A stretch of 64,000 nucleotides of DNA, from NCBI GenBank assembly GCA_963580285.1, contig OY757015.1, forward strand, positions 148,178,082 to 148,242,081. Reading direction: 5' to 3'. A program made the position numbers and the translations under genes. This stretch comes from Lucinisca nassula (lineage: Eukaryota > Mollusca > Bivalvia > Lucinida > Lucinidae). The notes below the pieces were generated by a model that worked only from the letters and a program-made list of their open reading frames with translations, had not been told where the DNA came from and did not search any database. This document shows positions 10,074 through 21,651 of the stretch, piece by piece. The first letter of the stretch is position 1. Each line of letters starts with the position of its first letter.

Positions 10074-12449
10074 ATAACCCTGAAGTTCCAGTAGTAGAAC
10101 AGCCTATAGTTCCCCAGGTTTTTACTCCCTTAGAAGAAGAGAATGAGGCACCATCAAATAGTGCTGAAAACAATGAAGAATCCCAGGTTTCAGTAGATGT
10201 AAATCAAGAAACAGTCCAGTCGGTGGCAGGGAAGGAAAAGTCTATATCTCCTCCTGTTTTAGAAGAAGAGAAAGAAGTGAATGAATTTGACAGTGATAGT
10301 GAGGAAGCTCCTATAATTGAAGCAGAAGAAATAGTTGAAGAAAAGTCAAATAAACTAAAAGCTGATGTGATTGATGTTGAAATTGAGGAAGTTACAGTCA
10401 CTCAAAGTAAGAAAGTGAAAGGAAAAGGAAGGAAACAAGATGAAGTCAAAGAACCAGTGGAGAAAAAACGGAGAGGTCGTTCCTCTGGTATTGTTGCGAT
10501 TGAAAAGGAAGAAGAAACACCGAGTAGAAGAAGAAAAAGAGGATCTAAGACTGACATTACTGAAGTAGAGCAGGCTTCAGTGAAACTAGGGCAAGGAAAT
10601 GCACAAGTTGTAGAAGATGAAGATGACTCTGATACAAATGAGGATTACAGCTTGGTTTCAGCAACACCAAAACAGGCTGGAAAAGGAAGAGGTAGGCCAA
10701 AGAAAGAACAAGTGGAAGAGAGTAAGTCTGAAACTCCCAAACGAGGGAAGGGGCGAGCTAAAAAGGAAGACCTTACCCAAGATGATGGGGCAAATGTTGT
10801 TGAAGTTGTAACTCCTAGGAAAGGAAGAGGGAGGTCTAAAAAGGACGAAATTCAACAAGATGTTGAGGACATTGAAAAATCTGCTGAAATGCCAAAGAAG
10901 CTAAGAGGAAAAGTTAAGAAGGGTGAAGTGAAGCATGACACTGCAGAAGATGATCAGATAGAAGAACAGACACCCACGAAAGGTAAACGTGGTAAAACTA
11001 AAAAATCTTATTCACCATCTTCTGCTAAAGCTACTAAGAAAGCTTTCAAAGAAGAAATGCTGGATAATTCAGAGAATATGGAAGAACAAGATTTTGAGCT
11101 AGTAAATGCTGGGGAAGAAATTGAGGGGGATGAAGAGGATGAAATAGAAGATAGGAAACCAACAGGTACAAAGCGTGTGCGTATTTCTGATGAAATGGAC
11201 CCAGAACCGTCTACATCGGGAACATCTGGAGGTCCGGTAAAGAAGTTCAAAATGGAATCAGAAGATGTATACGAGCACATAGATGAAGAATATGAAGATG
11301 AGGAAACTAAGGAAGAGTTGTATGAGGAGGAAGAAGACACTAAAGAAGAAATACTTGAGGAGGAAGAAGAAGAAATTGAAGAGGATCCTGAAGAAATAGT
11401 TGATGAGAATGAGGATGAGAATTATCTCATCTACAGAAATAAAACGAGTATATCACAGCCTGGAGAAATTTTGATAGCACAACCTATGGCAAAGCCAGAG
11501 GGAGATCCTTTCAGCTTTGATCAAATGGAAGAAAATACACCTAAATCCGTTATTGAAAGCAAGGTGGAGAATGAAAATACTCCTGTGATGAAAACATTTT
11601 CTACCCAGACTCCCATAGATCCACCAGAAATGAATGATTTTGTTGAAGTTGTCACATTCAGTGATGTACCTGGGAAAAGAACTGTAATGACTCAGACAGA
11701 TCCAAGGCTCAAGAAAAAGAAGTTCGGTCCTATTGGATCTGGGGGAGAACTGGACTATGATCTGGATGATTTTGCAGCTAGGAGACGAAGAAAGAGAGAA
11801 GATGATATGGGCTTATTTGAGGACATGGAAAACAGGAGGAGATCATTTAAGAGAAACGCTGAAGAAGCATTGAAATGTCCATTCTGTGACAAAGGTTTTA
11901 TAGGTCTTGTGAAACACATCAAGACAAAGCATAAAGATGAGCCAGACTTTGAGGAAGAAATGAGGAATGCTAAATGGAGAGAACGGATAATGAAAGTTTC
12001 AACAATGGGCGGAGAGGATGAAGGTGAAGCATGCCCAGAATGTGGAAAAATGTCGAAGAATCTGAAGCGCCATATGGAACTTCACCAGCAGAACAGAATG
12101 CAGATCCCATGCCCAATCTGTGGAAAGGTTGTTCTGAAGACCGGCATGAGCTCCCACATGAGAACTGTGCACTCTGGCAGGAGGCCATACAAGTGTCCTC
12201 ACTGTGACTATGCCTCAGCTTTCAGAGGGAATTTGAACACCCACATTAAAGGAATGCATCTGCACACCCGTCAGTATCTCTGCAACAGCTGTAAGGCTGC
12301 CTTTAAGACACTTGGAGCTCTCATTGGCCATACTAAGAGGGTTCACGAGGGCTGGAAATCTCCTAACCAGAAGATCTTCATCTGTTCTGTATGTGAGAAG
12401 AGGTTTACCAAGAAGTACCATGTTGACAGGCATATGCTTATCCATACAG
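10074..12449 (+). CDS. C2H2 zinc-finger / AT-hook-like nuclear protein, large internal exon
   Basis: Open throughout in one frame from a TTTTTCAG acceptor. The first two bases finish a codon begun in an unseen upstream exon, so the protein start lies outside this exon. The first ~550 residues are charged and low-complexity, with basic AT-hook-like motifs (GRGRP at about 10685-10700; related GKGR, RKGRGRSKK and KRRGRS repeats spaced 25-40 residues apart) and long Glu/Asp runs at 11080-11420. Six C2H2 fingers follow from 11876 to about 12443; the first (CPFC...HIKTKH) and second are short. The exon ends CATACAG|GTAATT, so the Thr-Gly of a TGEKP linker is split. Likely a nuclear DNA-binding regulator. 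The family member is not recognised and no symbol is justified. The frame stays open 55 codons into the intron, which I do not count. Confidence 0.85.
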
Positions 12450-12527
12450 GTAATTTTCAGATTAACAGAGTTAATGTATTGAGCCACACCCATTTCTGCA
12501 TTTCAGCTAGTCAGAGTCTTGATATTA

Positions 12528-14275
12528 TAATAGCGCCACTTTTAAAAAGTGGAGCTCTACTGGATTTGTCCTGTCCTTCCATGATTCTGTCATTCCATGA
12601 CTCCGTGTTTCCGTGATTCCCTGACTGCAACATTAAAATGCATTTTGCTTCATAGCTTTCATGTTTGTGGTCCATCTTTCATGAAACTTAGACTACACTC
12701 TAAAGTAAGGAGGTGTAGTAGCAGAATTGTGACCAAGGGCACGACTCTTGGAGTTATATCCCTTGATAGGTTTCAATTTTTAGAATGCATTTTGCTCAAT
12801 AATTGTTATGTATGTGGTCCTACTTCAATGAAACGTACACTACACTTGGTCTCTAAGGTAAGGAAGGTGTAGAAGCAGAATTATGACCAAGAGCCCAACA
12901 CCCTTGAAGCTATTTCCCATGCTAGGTTTTCAAATTTTGCCATTCCTGAGAACTTCCTTCGTACATGTCGATAGGCATGGTGGGCGAAGCTTGCTTACCA
13001 AGTAATGCTTACTATCCGTGGACGCCTGATTACACTCTTCTGGAGTCCATGTCTGTTGATCTGAACATTGATATTTGCCATTTGTCCATGGATTAATGAT
13101 TTTGGATTAACGCTTTGGTACTTCGACCTAAACTACTTGACAAATTTCTCAGGAACTATGAAAGCTAGAAAGCTGAAAGTATGATAAACATGAACAATGA
13201 AGGGATGTATTGTGTTTTACAAGAATAGGGGTCAAGAGTCCATAACACTGAGTTATGTCCTTGCGTTTCTCAAATTTTGCCATTCTTGAAATCTTTGTCA
13301 GATTTCTCGGGTAATATGAAAGCTAGAAACCTGAAAGTTTGTATAAACAGTTACAATTAACCCTTATCTTGCTGTTCACGACAAACCCTGTCTTTGCAAA
13401 CAGTGTAGATCCAGATCAGATGGCTTCTGAAGAAGCCATCTGATCAGGATCTACACTGTTTGGCATTCAGTTTATGAATTTGTAGCAATAAATTACATCA
13501 AGTAATTTGATTGGTTGATAAATAGAAATGGGTGTGGCTTAAATGAATATTCAGCAAGATTAGGGTTAAGACAATTACTAGCTGTATCCTTTGCATTTTA
13601 ATAGGGTCTAAAAGTCCATAACTCTTGGAGTTATATCACTTGGTAGGTTTTCCAAAAAACATTAAGATACATTTTGTTCAGTAACTTTTATGTTTGTGGC
13701 CCACACTTAGTCTCTTAAAGACGGAAGTTGTAGTGGCAGAACAGTTGCCAAGGGCCCATGACTGATGGAGTTCCATTTATGTAGGTTTTCAAATTTTGCT
13801 ATTGTTGAAAATTTCCGGGACAGATTTCTCAGGAACTATGAAATCTAGAAAGCTGTAAGTTCATATAAACATTGAAAATGACGGGATGTATTGTGTTAAG
13901 CAAAATAATAGTTAGTGGTCTTAACTCTTGCAGTTATGTCCCTTGGTAGGTTTTAAAAAAATTGATGGCATTTTGCTTATTAACTTTTACGTTTGTTGTC
14001 CTATTTGATGAAGCGCTTTTACCTATTCTCAAGAACTATAAGGGTTACAAAGTTGAAACCTGGTATACATGTACATGAACAGTGGGTTAATGAATTGTGT
14101 ATACCATAATAAGGGATTATGGCCCAGAACTTGTGGATAAGCTTTATGTTGGCATGTACTGTGTTCGACAGTGATGTTTTCTGGTAAGCATTAATTCAAA
14201 ATATTTCAGCACTATGGGGTTTTCTCTTCTTATGGTGCTGCAGTAGGGCTATAGTAAGATCCTCTGACAGCTCTA
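12528..14275 (+). mobile_element. Probable Helentron-like element with degenerate array
   Basis: Starts with a hairpin (CCACTTTTAAAAAGTGG, 12537-12553) like the one at 44786-44817. Diverged units follow with 'GGAGTTATATCCCTTG', 'TTTCTCAGGAACTATGAAAG' and 'TTTTGCTCA' words. It ends with GGCTATAGTAAGATCCTCTGACAGCTCTAGTT (14242-14273 region), whose words recur at 45676-45710. A TTAA MITE (13361-13565) is inserted in it. The limits are approximate. Confidence 0.45.
13361..13565 (+). mobile_element. TTAA-type MITE, family A, complete copy
   Basis: Flanked by TTAA at 13357-13360 and 13566-13569. Inverted ends CCCTTATCTTGCTG / CAGCAAGATTAGGG. The core is a long hairpin (AGATCCAGATCAGATGGCTTC / GAAGCCATCTGATCAGGATCT, 13407-13455). 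Non-coding; presumably moved by a piggyBac-type transposase elsewhere. Confidence 0.85.
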
Positions 14276-14613
14276 GTTTGTTCCTACAAATAGACAAACT
14301 GAAAATACTGATCAGGTGGCTTCTTCAGAAGCCAACTGATCTGTATATACAGTTAGCATCTATAGGTGCTTTGCATATTTTGGTTCAGCAGGACATGGGT
14401 TAAGTAAGGAACATTTTAGGATATCATAATGAATTTGATGATTCTACAATCAAACTCACAACGTATATGCTCTTGTATTACTTCTGACTGGCAATTTGAA
14501 TTTGTAACCACTGCAAAATCTGCTGATATAGAAATTTAGTAGAATGTCTCTCTCATATATGTTAGCATATAAATATGAGCAAATTTCTGTTGGAATGTGT
14601 GGCAAAGACTATA

Positions 14614-14851
14614 TGAGCCAGTGCATGACAAAACCTACAATAAGACATGTGCGTACAACGAAGACTCGGATCAGCCTGCGCATGTGCGCAGCCTGATCAG
14701 TCTTCATTGTGCGCTTTAAGGATAGCTAAGGGCCGAATGCTTCTTCATGCAGCAAGAGAAGTCTTTGATTAGACTATATGGATGTGCAGGCTGATCTGAG
14801 TCTTCGATGGGTGCACATGTCTTATTGTAGGTTTTGTCATGCGCTGGCTCA
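14614..14851. mobile_element. Non-autonomous element with ~38-bp inverted termini
   Basis: The left end TGAGCCAGTGCATGACAAAA... and right end ...TTTTGTCATGCGCTGGCTCA are near-perfect complements over about 38 bp. The interior contains a second inverted pair (CGAAGACTCGGATCAGCCTG / CAGGCTGATCTGAGTCTTCG). Related fragments with CAGCCTGCACATG lie at 62690-63130 and 63505-63665. No coding sequence. Confidence 0.75.
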
Positions 14852-15653
14852 TTTATGTTGCTTTAACCTTTGTCCTTCAGAATCCGGATAATCCTACAGT
14901 GCAGATAGTGTAGATCCAGATTAGATAACTTGCATCTGATCAGGCTGTCAGTCTGAAGTTTGTCATTCAGTTTGTGAATTTGGATGAATCAAGTAGACTG
15001 TCAGAAATGAATGTTGCAAAATTAATTGTTTAGCAGGGCAAGGGTTAAATAAGATTCATCCATGGTATTGTTGTTACGTCCCCTGTGGCTGAAATTGACA
15101 GGGGCTCACATTTTTTTCTTGTACAGTACACTAGCTGCAAATCTTTTTGAATTCACACAATGCTGCATTGAGGAGAGGGGCATGATAAAAAGGATTAAAT
15201 CTGTGACAACCACCGTGGATACACGCTGTTGGGGGATCACAGGGAAATCGCAGTGTTTTACAGGTATAAAAATTGATTGTCCACATTAAAACTTCCTCGC
15301 ATGTAAATAAGTGTAACACGGCAGATTGGCGGTGTGTTCATTGCGATGGCATGCACGGGATGTAGCGCGGGTCGTGTGGGGAAATGCAGTGGACCAAAAT
15401 AACTACAGTGGGTTGCACGGGTTCAAAAAGTATTGCCGCAGGTGTACTGTATTCACATTTGCAAGGTCCTGAAGGTTATATGAAAGCGAGGCGTATGACT
15501 TCAGTCACTTGCATCAGTTAAATCAATTAGTTTCATGAAAAATATTTTTAATCCAGTCTGTTTTCAAGTCTGTCTGGTCTGTTAAAACTCCAAACATACA
15601 AACAAAACTTTAGTGACACAGTTACATTGTTGAATACTGACAACATCGTTTTT

Positions 15654-16445
15654 ATGCCCCCGCCATTCGAAGAATGGTGGAAAGGGCATATAGCGTTGCC
15701 CCTGTCCGTCCGTCCGTCCGTGCGTCCGAAACTTAAACGCAGTCAATAACTTCCTTATTTCTTGATGGATTTTAAAATTACTCGGCAGAAATGTTAACCA
15801 TCATGAGACGACATGTCACGTGCAAAACCCAGGTCCGTATCACCAAGGTCAAGGTCATACTTAGAGGTCAAAGGTCAAAAAAAGGGTCCGAAACTTAAAC
15901 GCAGTAAATAACTTTCTTATTTCTGGATGGATTTTGAAATTATTTTGGAGAAATGTTAACCATTATGAGTCGATGTGTCACCTGCAAAACCCAGGTCCGT
16001 ACCTCCAAGGTCAAGGTCATTCTTGGAGGTCAAAGGTCAAAAAAAGGGTCCGAAACTTAAACGCAGTCAATAACTTTCTTATTTCTGGATGGATTTTGAA
16101 ATTACTTTGTAGAAATGTTAACCATCATCAGTCGATGTGTCACATGCAAAATCCAGGTCCGTAACTCCAAGGTCAAGGTCATACTTGGAGGTCAAAGGTC
16201 AAAAATGGGTGCGAAACTTAAACGCAGCCAATAACTTACTTATTTTTGGATGGATTTTGAAATAATTTTGAAGAAATGTTAACCATCATGAGACAATGTG
16301 TCACGTGCAAACCCAGATCCGTACCTCCAAGGTCATACTTGGAGGTCAAATGGCATAAAAAGGGTCCTTGGAAAACTTAAACACTGTCAATAACTTTCTA
16401 TGGATGAATACGAACATAGACATATTTTCGGGCGGGGGCATCCGT
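15654..16445 (+). mobile_element. Helentron-like element with 162-bp tandem array
   Basis: The subterminal inverted repeats ATGCCCCCGCC (15654-15664) and GGCGGGGGCAT (16431-16441) are exact complements. A short 5' hairpin (CCATTCGAAGAATGG) follows the left one. About four units of 162 bp share GAAACTTAAACGCAGTCAAT, GTTAACCATCATGAG and AAGGTCAAGGTCATACTTGG. A (CCGT)n run sits at 15705-15722. The 3' terminus after 16441 looks truncated. It lies in the intron 50 bp or more before the next exon. Confidence 0.7.
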
Positions 16446-16534
16446 GTCCTATGAAGAATTATGAAGAATTGACAAAAACTGTCCTTGAATTATCATAAAA
16501 TACCTACCTTATCTTTTGCTATGTGTATATGCAG

Positions 16535-16782
16535 GAGAAAAACCACACAAATGTCATGACTGTGGCCGCTGTTTTAACAACAAATCCAACCTGATGTCCC
16601 ACATTCAGCTTGTGCACAAGAAACTCTCGCCGTACCAGTGTGACATGTGTCAGGAGACGTTCAAACGGAAGAAAATGCTGCTAGAACACATTGGCAAGGT
16701 GCATGTATCTGCTGGAGAGGCTGCGCAGGCTATCATTAGAAAGTTTGAGATTGAATATGATGAAGATGAGGATGATTACCAG
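16535..16782 (+). CDS. C2H2 zinc-finger exon (fingers 7-8) of the same gene
   Basis: The acceptor TATGCAG precedes 16535; the first two bases complete the glycine of the TGEKP linker begun at 12449, restoring H-T-G-E-K-P across the splice. Two further classical fingers follow (CHDC...HIQLVH and CDMC...HIGKVH), then an acidic stretch (EYDEDEDDYQ). The exon ends at CAG|GTCAGT (16782/16783) in phase 0. The phase match on both sides and the continuous finger array make the exon call strong. Confidence 0.9.
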
Positions 16783-16987
16783 GTCAGTGTAGACATTTTT
16801 TTAGACGCGCCAAAAATGCTTTATAACAGTAAGGGAACAAATACTGTCGTCGTAACAAGGGTCTACTGTATTGTAATAAATTGTATTTTGGGCTAGAGAT
16901 GCCCATCAGGAGAACACACCCATGTTTTGTTTGTTTGGTTTCTTTTTTGTCGGACAGTTCTCTTGTTGGGTTGTTTTTGCTTTTTTT

Positions 16988-19927
16988 AGCTCACCTGACC
17001 GAAGGTCATGGTGAGCTTTTGTGACAGTAAGATGTCCGGCGTCGTCGTGCGTCGTGCGTCGTCCGTCGTCCGTCGTGCGTCGTCCGTGCGTAAACTTTTT
17101 CTTGTGAACACACTAGAGGCCACAGTTTTGGTCCAATTATCATCAAACTTGCTCAGAATGATAATCATGACAATATCTCGGTCAAGTTCGAATTTGGGTC
17201 ATGTCGGGTAAAAAAGTAGGTCAGTAGGTCAAATCATAGAAAAACCTTGTGAACACTCGAGAGGCCACAATTTTGGTCCAATCATCATCAAACTTGCTCA
17301 GAATGATCATTGTGACAATATTTTAGTGAAGTTTGAATATGGATCATGTCGGCTTAAAAAGTAGGTCAGCGGGTCAAATCATAGAAAAACCTTGTGAACA
17401 CCCTAGAGGCCACAATTTTGGTCCAATCATAATCAAACTTGCTCAGAATGATCATCATGACAATATCTTGGTCAAGTTCGAATATGGGTCATGTCCGGTC
17501 AAAAAGTAGGTCAGTAGGTCAAATCATAGAAAAACCTTGTGAACACTCTGAAGGCCACTGTTTTGGTCCAATTATCATGAAACTTGCTCAGAATGACCAT
17601 TGTGACAATATTTCAGTCCAGTTCGAATATGGGTCATATCGGGTTAAAAAGTAGGTCAGCGGGTCAAATCATATAAAAACCTTGTGAACACCCTAGGGGC
17701 CACAATTTTGGTCCAATCTTAATCAAACTTGCTCAGAATGATCATCATGACAATATCTCGGTCAAGTTTGAATATGGGTCAAATGGTTCCGGTCCGTTGC
17801 ACATCTAGGTCACAGGAGCCAAAAACAGATTTTTTTCACCAAAAACTTAAAAAATCTTCTTCTCTGAAACCACAAGGCCCAGGTCTTTGTTATTTGGTAT
17901 GAAGCTTCATCTAGTGGACCCCTACCAAGATTGTTCAAATTATAGTGCTGGGGCCAAAAATGCCCCCGCCCCAGGGCCCTTTGGTTTTACATAGGCTTAT
18001 ATAGGGAAAATCTTCAAAAATCTTCTACTCTGAAACCACAAGGCCCAGGACTTTGATATTTGGTATGAAGCTTCATCTAGTGGACCCCTACCAAGATTGT
18101 TCAAATTTGAGTGCTGGGACGAAAAATGCCCCCGCCACGGGGCCCTTTGGTTTTACATTGGCTTATATAGGGAAAATCTTTAAAAATCTTCTTCTCTGAA
18201 ACCACAAGGCCCAGGTCTTTGATATTTGGTATGAAGCTTCATCTAGTGGACCCCTACCAAGATTGTTCAAATTATAGTGCTGGGGCCAAAAATGCCCCCG
18301 CCCCAGGGCCCTTTGGTTTTACATAGGCTTATATAGGGAAAATCTTCAAAAATCTTCTACTCTGAAACCACAAGGCCCAGGACTTTGATATTTGGTATGA
18401 AGCTTCATCTAGTGGACCCCTACCAAGATTGTTCAAATTATAGTGCTGGGACAAAAAATGCCCCCGCCACGGGGCCCTTTGGTTTTACATTGGCTTATAT
18501 AGGGAAAATCTTTAAAAATCTTCTTCTCTGAAACCACAAGGCCCAGGTCTTTGATATTTGGTATGAAGCTTCATCTAGTTGACCCCTACCAAGATTGTTC
18601 AAATTACAGTGCTGGGGCCAAAAATGCCCCCGCCACGGGGCCCTTTGGTTTTACATAGGCTTATATAGGGAAAATCTTAAAAAATCTTCTTCTCTGAAAC
18701 CACAAGGCCCAGGTCTTTGATATTTGGTATGAAGCTTCATCTAGTGGACCCCTACCAAGATTGTTCAAATTTTAGTGCTGGGACAAAAAATGCCCCCGCC
18801 ACGGGGCCCTTTGGTTTTACATGGGCTTATATAGGGAAAATCTTTAAAAATTTTCTTTTCTGAAACCACAAGGCCCAGGACTTTGATATTTGGTATGAAG
18901 CTTCATCTAGTGGACCCCTACCAAGATTGTTCAAATTTTAGTGCTGGGACAAAAATGCCCCCGCCACGGGGCCCTTTGCTTTTACATTGGCTTATATAGG
19001 GAAAATTTTTAAAAATCTTCTTCTCTGAAACCACAAGGCCCAGGTCTTATATATTTGGTATGAAGCTTCATCTAGTGGACCCCTACCAAGATTGTTCAAA
19101 TTATAGTGCTGGGGCCAAAAATGCCCCCGCCACGGGGCCCTTTGGTTTTACATAGGCTTATATAGGGAAAATCTTTAAAAATTTTCTTCTCTAAAACCAC
19201 AAGGCCCAGGACTTTGATATTTGGTATGAAGCTTCATCTAGTGGACCCCTACCAAGATTGTTCCAATTTTAGTGCTGGGGCCAAAAATGCCCCTGCCCCG
19301 GGGCCCTTTGGTTTTACATAGGCTTATATAGGGAAAATCTTTAAAAATCTTCTTCTCTGAAACCACAAGGCCCAGGACTTTGATATTTGGTATGAAGCTT
19401 CGTCTAGTGGACCCCTACCAAGATTGTTCAAATTATAGTGCTGGGACAAAAAAATCCCCCCGTGCCACGGGGCCCTTTGGTTTTACATAGGCTTATATAG
19501 GGAAAATCTTTAAAAATCTTCTTCTCTGAAACCACAAGGCCCAGAACTTTGATATTTGGTATGAAGCTTCATCTAGTGGACCCCTACCAAGATTGTTCAA
19601 ACTATAGTGCTGGGGCAAAAAATGCCCCTGTCCCGGGGCCCTTTGATTTTACATAGGCTTATATAGGCAAAATCTTTAAAAATCTTCTTCTCTGAAACCG
19701 CTAGGCCCAGGTCTTTGATATTTGATGTGTAGCTTCATCTAGTGGACCTTTGACAAGATTGTTCAAATTTTAGCCTTTGTTGATGTTTGGTATGAAGCTT
19801 CACCTTTAAGACCTCCCTCAACATTATGTACATTAAAGCCCTGGGGCCAATAATGGCCCTCTCTGGGGCCCACTTGTTACACTATGGATCAGGTGAGCGA
19901 TCCAGGGCCATCATGGCCCTCTTGTTT
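16988..19927 (+). mobile_element. Helentron-like element carrying two different tandem arrays
   Basis: The 5' end is an AGCTCACCTG hairpin (16989-17016, GCTCACC...GGTGAGC). The 3' end has CAGGTGAGCGA (about 19890) and the hairpin AGGGCCATCATGGCCCT (19904-19920) followed by CTTGTTT. The interior starts with a CGTCGTGCGTCGTC-rich tract (17038-17092), then about five units of ~145 bp (17100-17780; TCATCAAACTTGCTCAGAAT, TTCGAATATGGGTCATGTC). It then switches abruptly to about 12 units of ~166 bp (17830-19760; GGTATGAAGCTTCATCTAGT, CCCCGCCACGGGGCCCTTTGG). No protein is encoded. Subterminal repeats plus a 3' hairpin match HINE/Helentron structure. Confidence 0.7.
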
Positions 19928-20215
19928 TACCCAATTAAGTTGGACAAAGTATCCAACAAAAATACTCAATTAAACCATGGACAATGTACCCATTTTGTAG
20001 TCATTTGTGGGTACGTCTGTCCGTAACACTTTCTTTTCCACTCCACATCTCCTGAACCCTTTGATAGATTTTCATTAAATTTTGGTCAAAATATTTTCAG
20101 TGAGCTGATGTGCAGAACCCAGAAATGAAGCATGCCAACTCAAGGTCAAGGTCACATTTGTAGGTCAAGAGTTTAAAACTTTGAATTTTGTGGCAGTTTT
20201 ATATCTCCTTTACCC

Positions 20216-20438
20216 TGATGCGCCTCCGTGGCCTAGTGGATAAGAGCGCTGTCTCTTAAACATTAGGTCTCTCACTGCTGTTGGTTCGAGCCTCGCTTGG
20301 GTCACATGTGAGACGCCAAGTCCTGCAACAGAAGGTCAGGTGGTTTTTCTCCGGGTACTCCGGGTTTCGCCCATCTGATTAACAATCGTCTCGATATGAG
20401 TGAAATAATCTTGAAAGGGCTGTAAAACCAAAAAAAAA
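20216..20438 (+). mobile_element. tRNA-headed SINE with 13-bp target duplication
   Basis: Head GCCTCCGTGGCCTAGTGGATAAG (A box) with GGTTCGAGCC (B box), then the conserved middle (TTTTCTCCGGGTACTCCGGG) and a body ending TGTAAAACCAAAAAAAAA. ATCTCCTTTACCC occurs at 20203-20215 and 20439-20451. Homologous to 60768-60986 and to the tail fragment at 50936-51029. The middle segment resembles the shared central domains of metazoan SINE superfamilies; which one I cannot decide. Confidence 0.85.
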
Positions 20439-20775
20439 ATCTCCTTTACCCCTGCAAGGATTTTAATCAAACTTTGGTCAATTATCCCTCTCAGTGAGCT
20501 GATGTGCAGAACCCAGAAATGAACCATGCCGACTCAAGGTCAAGGTCACATTTGAAGGTTACGAGTTGGAAACTTCGAATTTTTGTCTGTTACATAATTC
20601 CTTTACCCCTCAAAGGATTTTCATTAAACTTTGGTCAAATATCCCCCTCACTTAGCTGATGTTCACGACCCAGAAATGAACCATGCTGACTCAAGGTCAA
20701 GGTCACACTTGAAGGCCAGGTTTTTAAATTTTGTGTCCATTCCATATGTCCTTTACCCCTCAAAGGATTTTCATT

Positions 20776-21066
20776 ATACCCCCGCAAATGAAGTTTGAAG
20801 GGGGTATATAGGAGTCAGCTTGTCGTCGTCTGTCGTCGTCGGTCCGTTACAAAAAACTTTTAACATTGCTCATAACTTCCTTATTCTTTGACCGATTTCT
20901 TTAATATTCACACACCACACACCTTGCCACTAGTACTTAAGATTGATATACACAAACCTGACCTTGACCTTTACGTTGACCTTCCTCAAGGTCAAATACT
21001 TGTAAAAATTTGTCTGACAACGCATGCGGGGGTATAATTGGCGCCCGTTAGGCGGCAGCTCTAGTT
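20776..21066 (+). mobile_element. Small Helentron-like element nested in an array
   Basis: The subterminal repeats ATACCCCCGCA (20776-20786) and TGCGGGGGTAT (21025-21035) are exact complements. The 3' end is a GC-rich stem (GGCGCCCGTTAGGCGGC) followed by AGCTCTAGTT. It splits a 157-bp unit of the surrounding element between TTTTCATT and AAATCTT with no visible target duplication, which suits Helitron-type insertion. Confidence 0.7.
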
Positions 21067-21430
21067 AAATCTTAAAAAAGATTCTTCTCAGTGAGCTGAT
21101 GTGCACAACCCATAAATGAACCATGCTCACTCAAGGTCATGGGCACAGGTGGCGGTCACAAATTTGAAGCTTTGAATCTTTTCTGTTCCTTGTCTCCTTT
21201 ACCCCTGGATTTTCATTAGACTTTGATTAAATATCCTCCTCAGTGAGCCGATGTGCATAACCCATAAATAAACAGAGCCAACTCAGGGTCAAGGTCACAA
21301 GATTGAGCCTTGTTATGAAAGTGCATGGAGGATTTGGCTGTCCCTCAGACTGCTTTCTTGTTCGGATTAGACATTGCGATATTGTTCCCTCCATCTCAAA
21401 GATGAATTGTGGGGCTCATTAGAACACACC

Positions 21431-21595
21431 TGGCTTTGGTGGCTCAGTCGGATGCACACCTGATTCATTGGTGATCAGGATGCAGGTTTTGTACTTTGGT
21501 ACAGCAATATTCTTTTGTAGAGATTGATTATGAAGTATTTTTCTGTGCACAGTCTCTATTTTTTTTCTGCTGATTCAAGGAGGGCACCATTTAGT
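21431..21595 (+). mobile_element. tRNA-headed SINE fragment
   Basis: GTGGCTCAGTCGGATGCACACCTG head and GAGATTGATTATGAAG body match the next copy (21652-21950), then stop. 3' truncated. Confidence 0.5.
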
Positions 21596-21651
21596 TAGTC
21601 AAAAGAATGTTCACTGGAAAAGTGCTGTCAGGTAAAATAGTTTGATTTGAC

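Larger units (their letters stand above)
12450..16534 (+). other. Intron 1 (visible) of the zinc-finger gene, repeat-filled
   Basis: GT at 12450 and AG at 16533-16534; phase 1. It holds an array-bearing element (12528-~14275), TTAA MITE copies (13361-13565, 14285-14402, 14863-15048), an inverted-repeat element (14614-14851) and a Helentron-like array (15654-16445). From 15060 to 15650 I see no named repeat and no credible exon. Confidence 0.75.
19930..21361 (+). mobile_element. Array-bearing element (157-bp units), joined to the previous one
   Basis: It begins directly after the CTTGTTTT terminus of 16988-19927, with a hairpin (GTTGGACAAAGTATCCAAC, 19939-19957). Units of about 157 bp share CTGATGTGCAGAACCCAGAA, GACTCAAGGTCAAGGTCAC and AAGGATTTTCATTAAACTTTGG. 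It ends near CTTTCTTGTT (21352-21361). Two later insertions interrupt it, a tRNA SINE (20216-20438) and a small Helentron-like element (20776-21066). Confidence 0.6.

Noticed and set aside
10204..11340. - strand serine-rich frames opposite the acidic/basic exon
   Set aside because: They are antisense shadows of GAA/GAG-rich codons in the real exon.
12450..12616. C-terminal extension of the zinc-finger exon to the stop at 12614-12616
   Set aside because: A GTAATT donor sits at a TGEKP linker and the next exon restores the linker in phase; the extension is low-information intron sequence.
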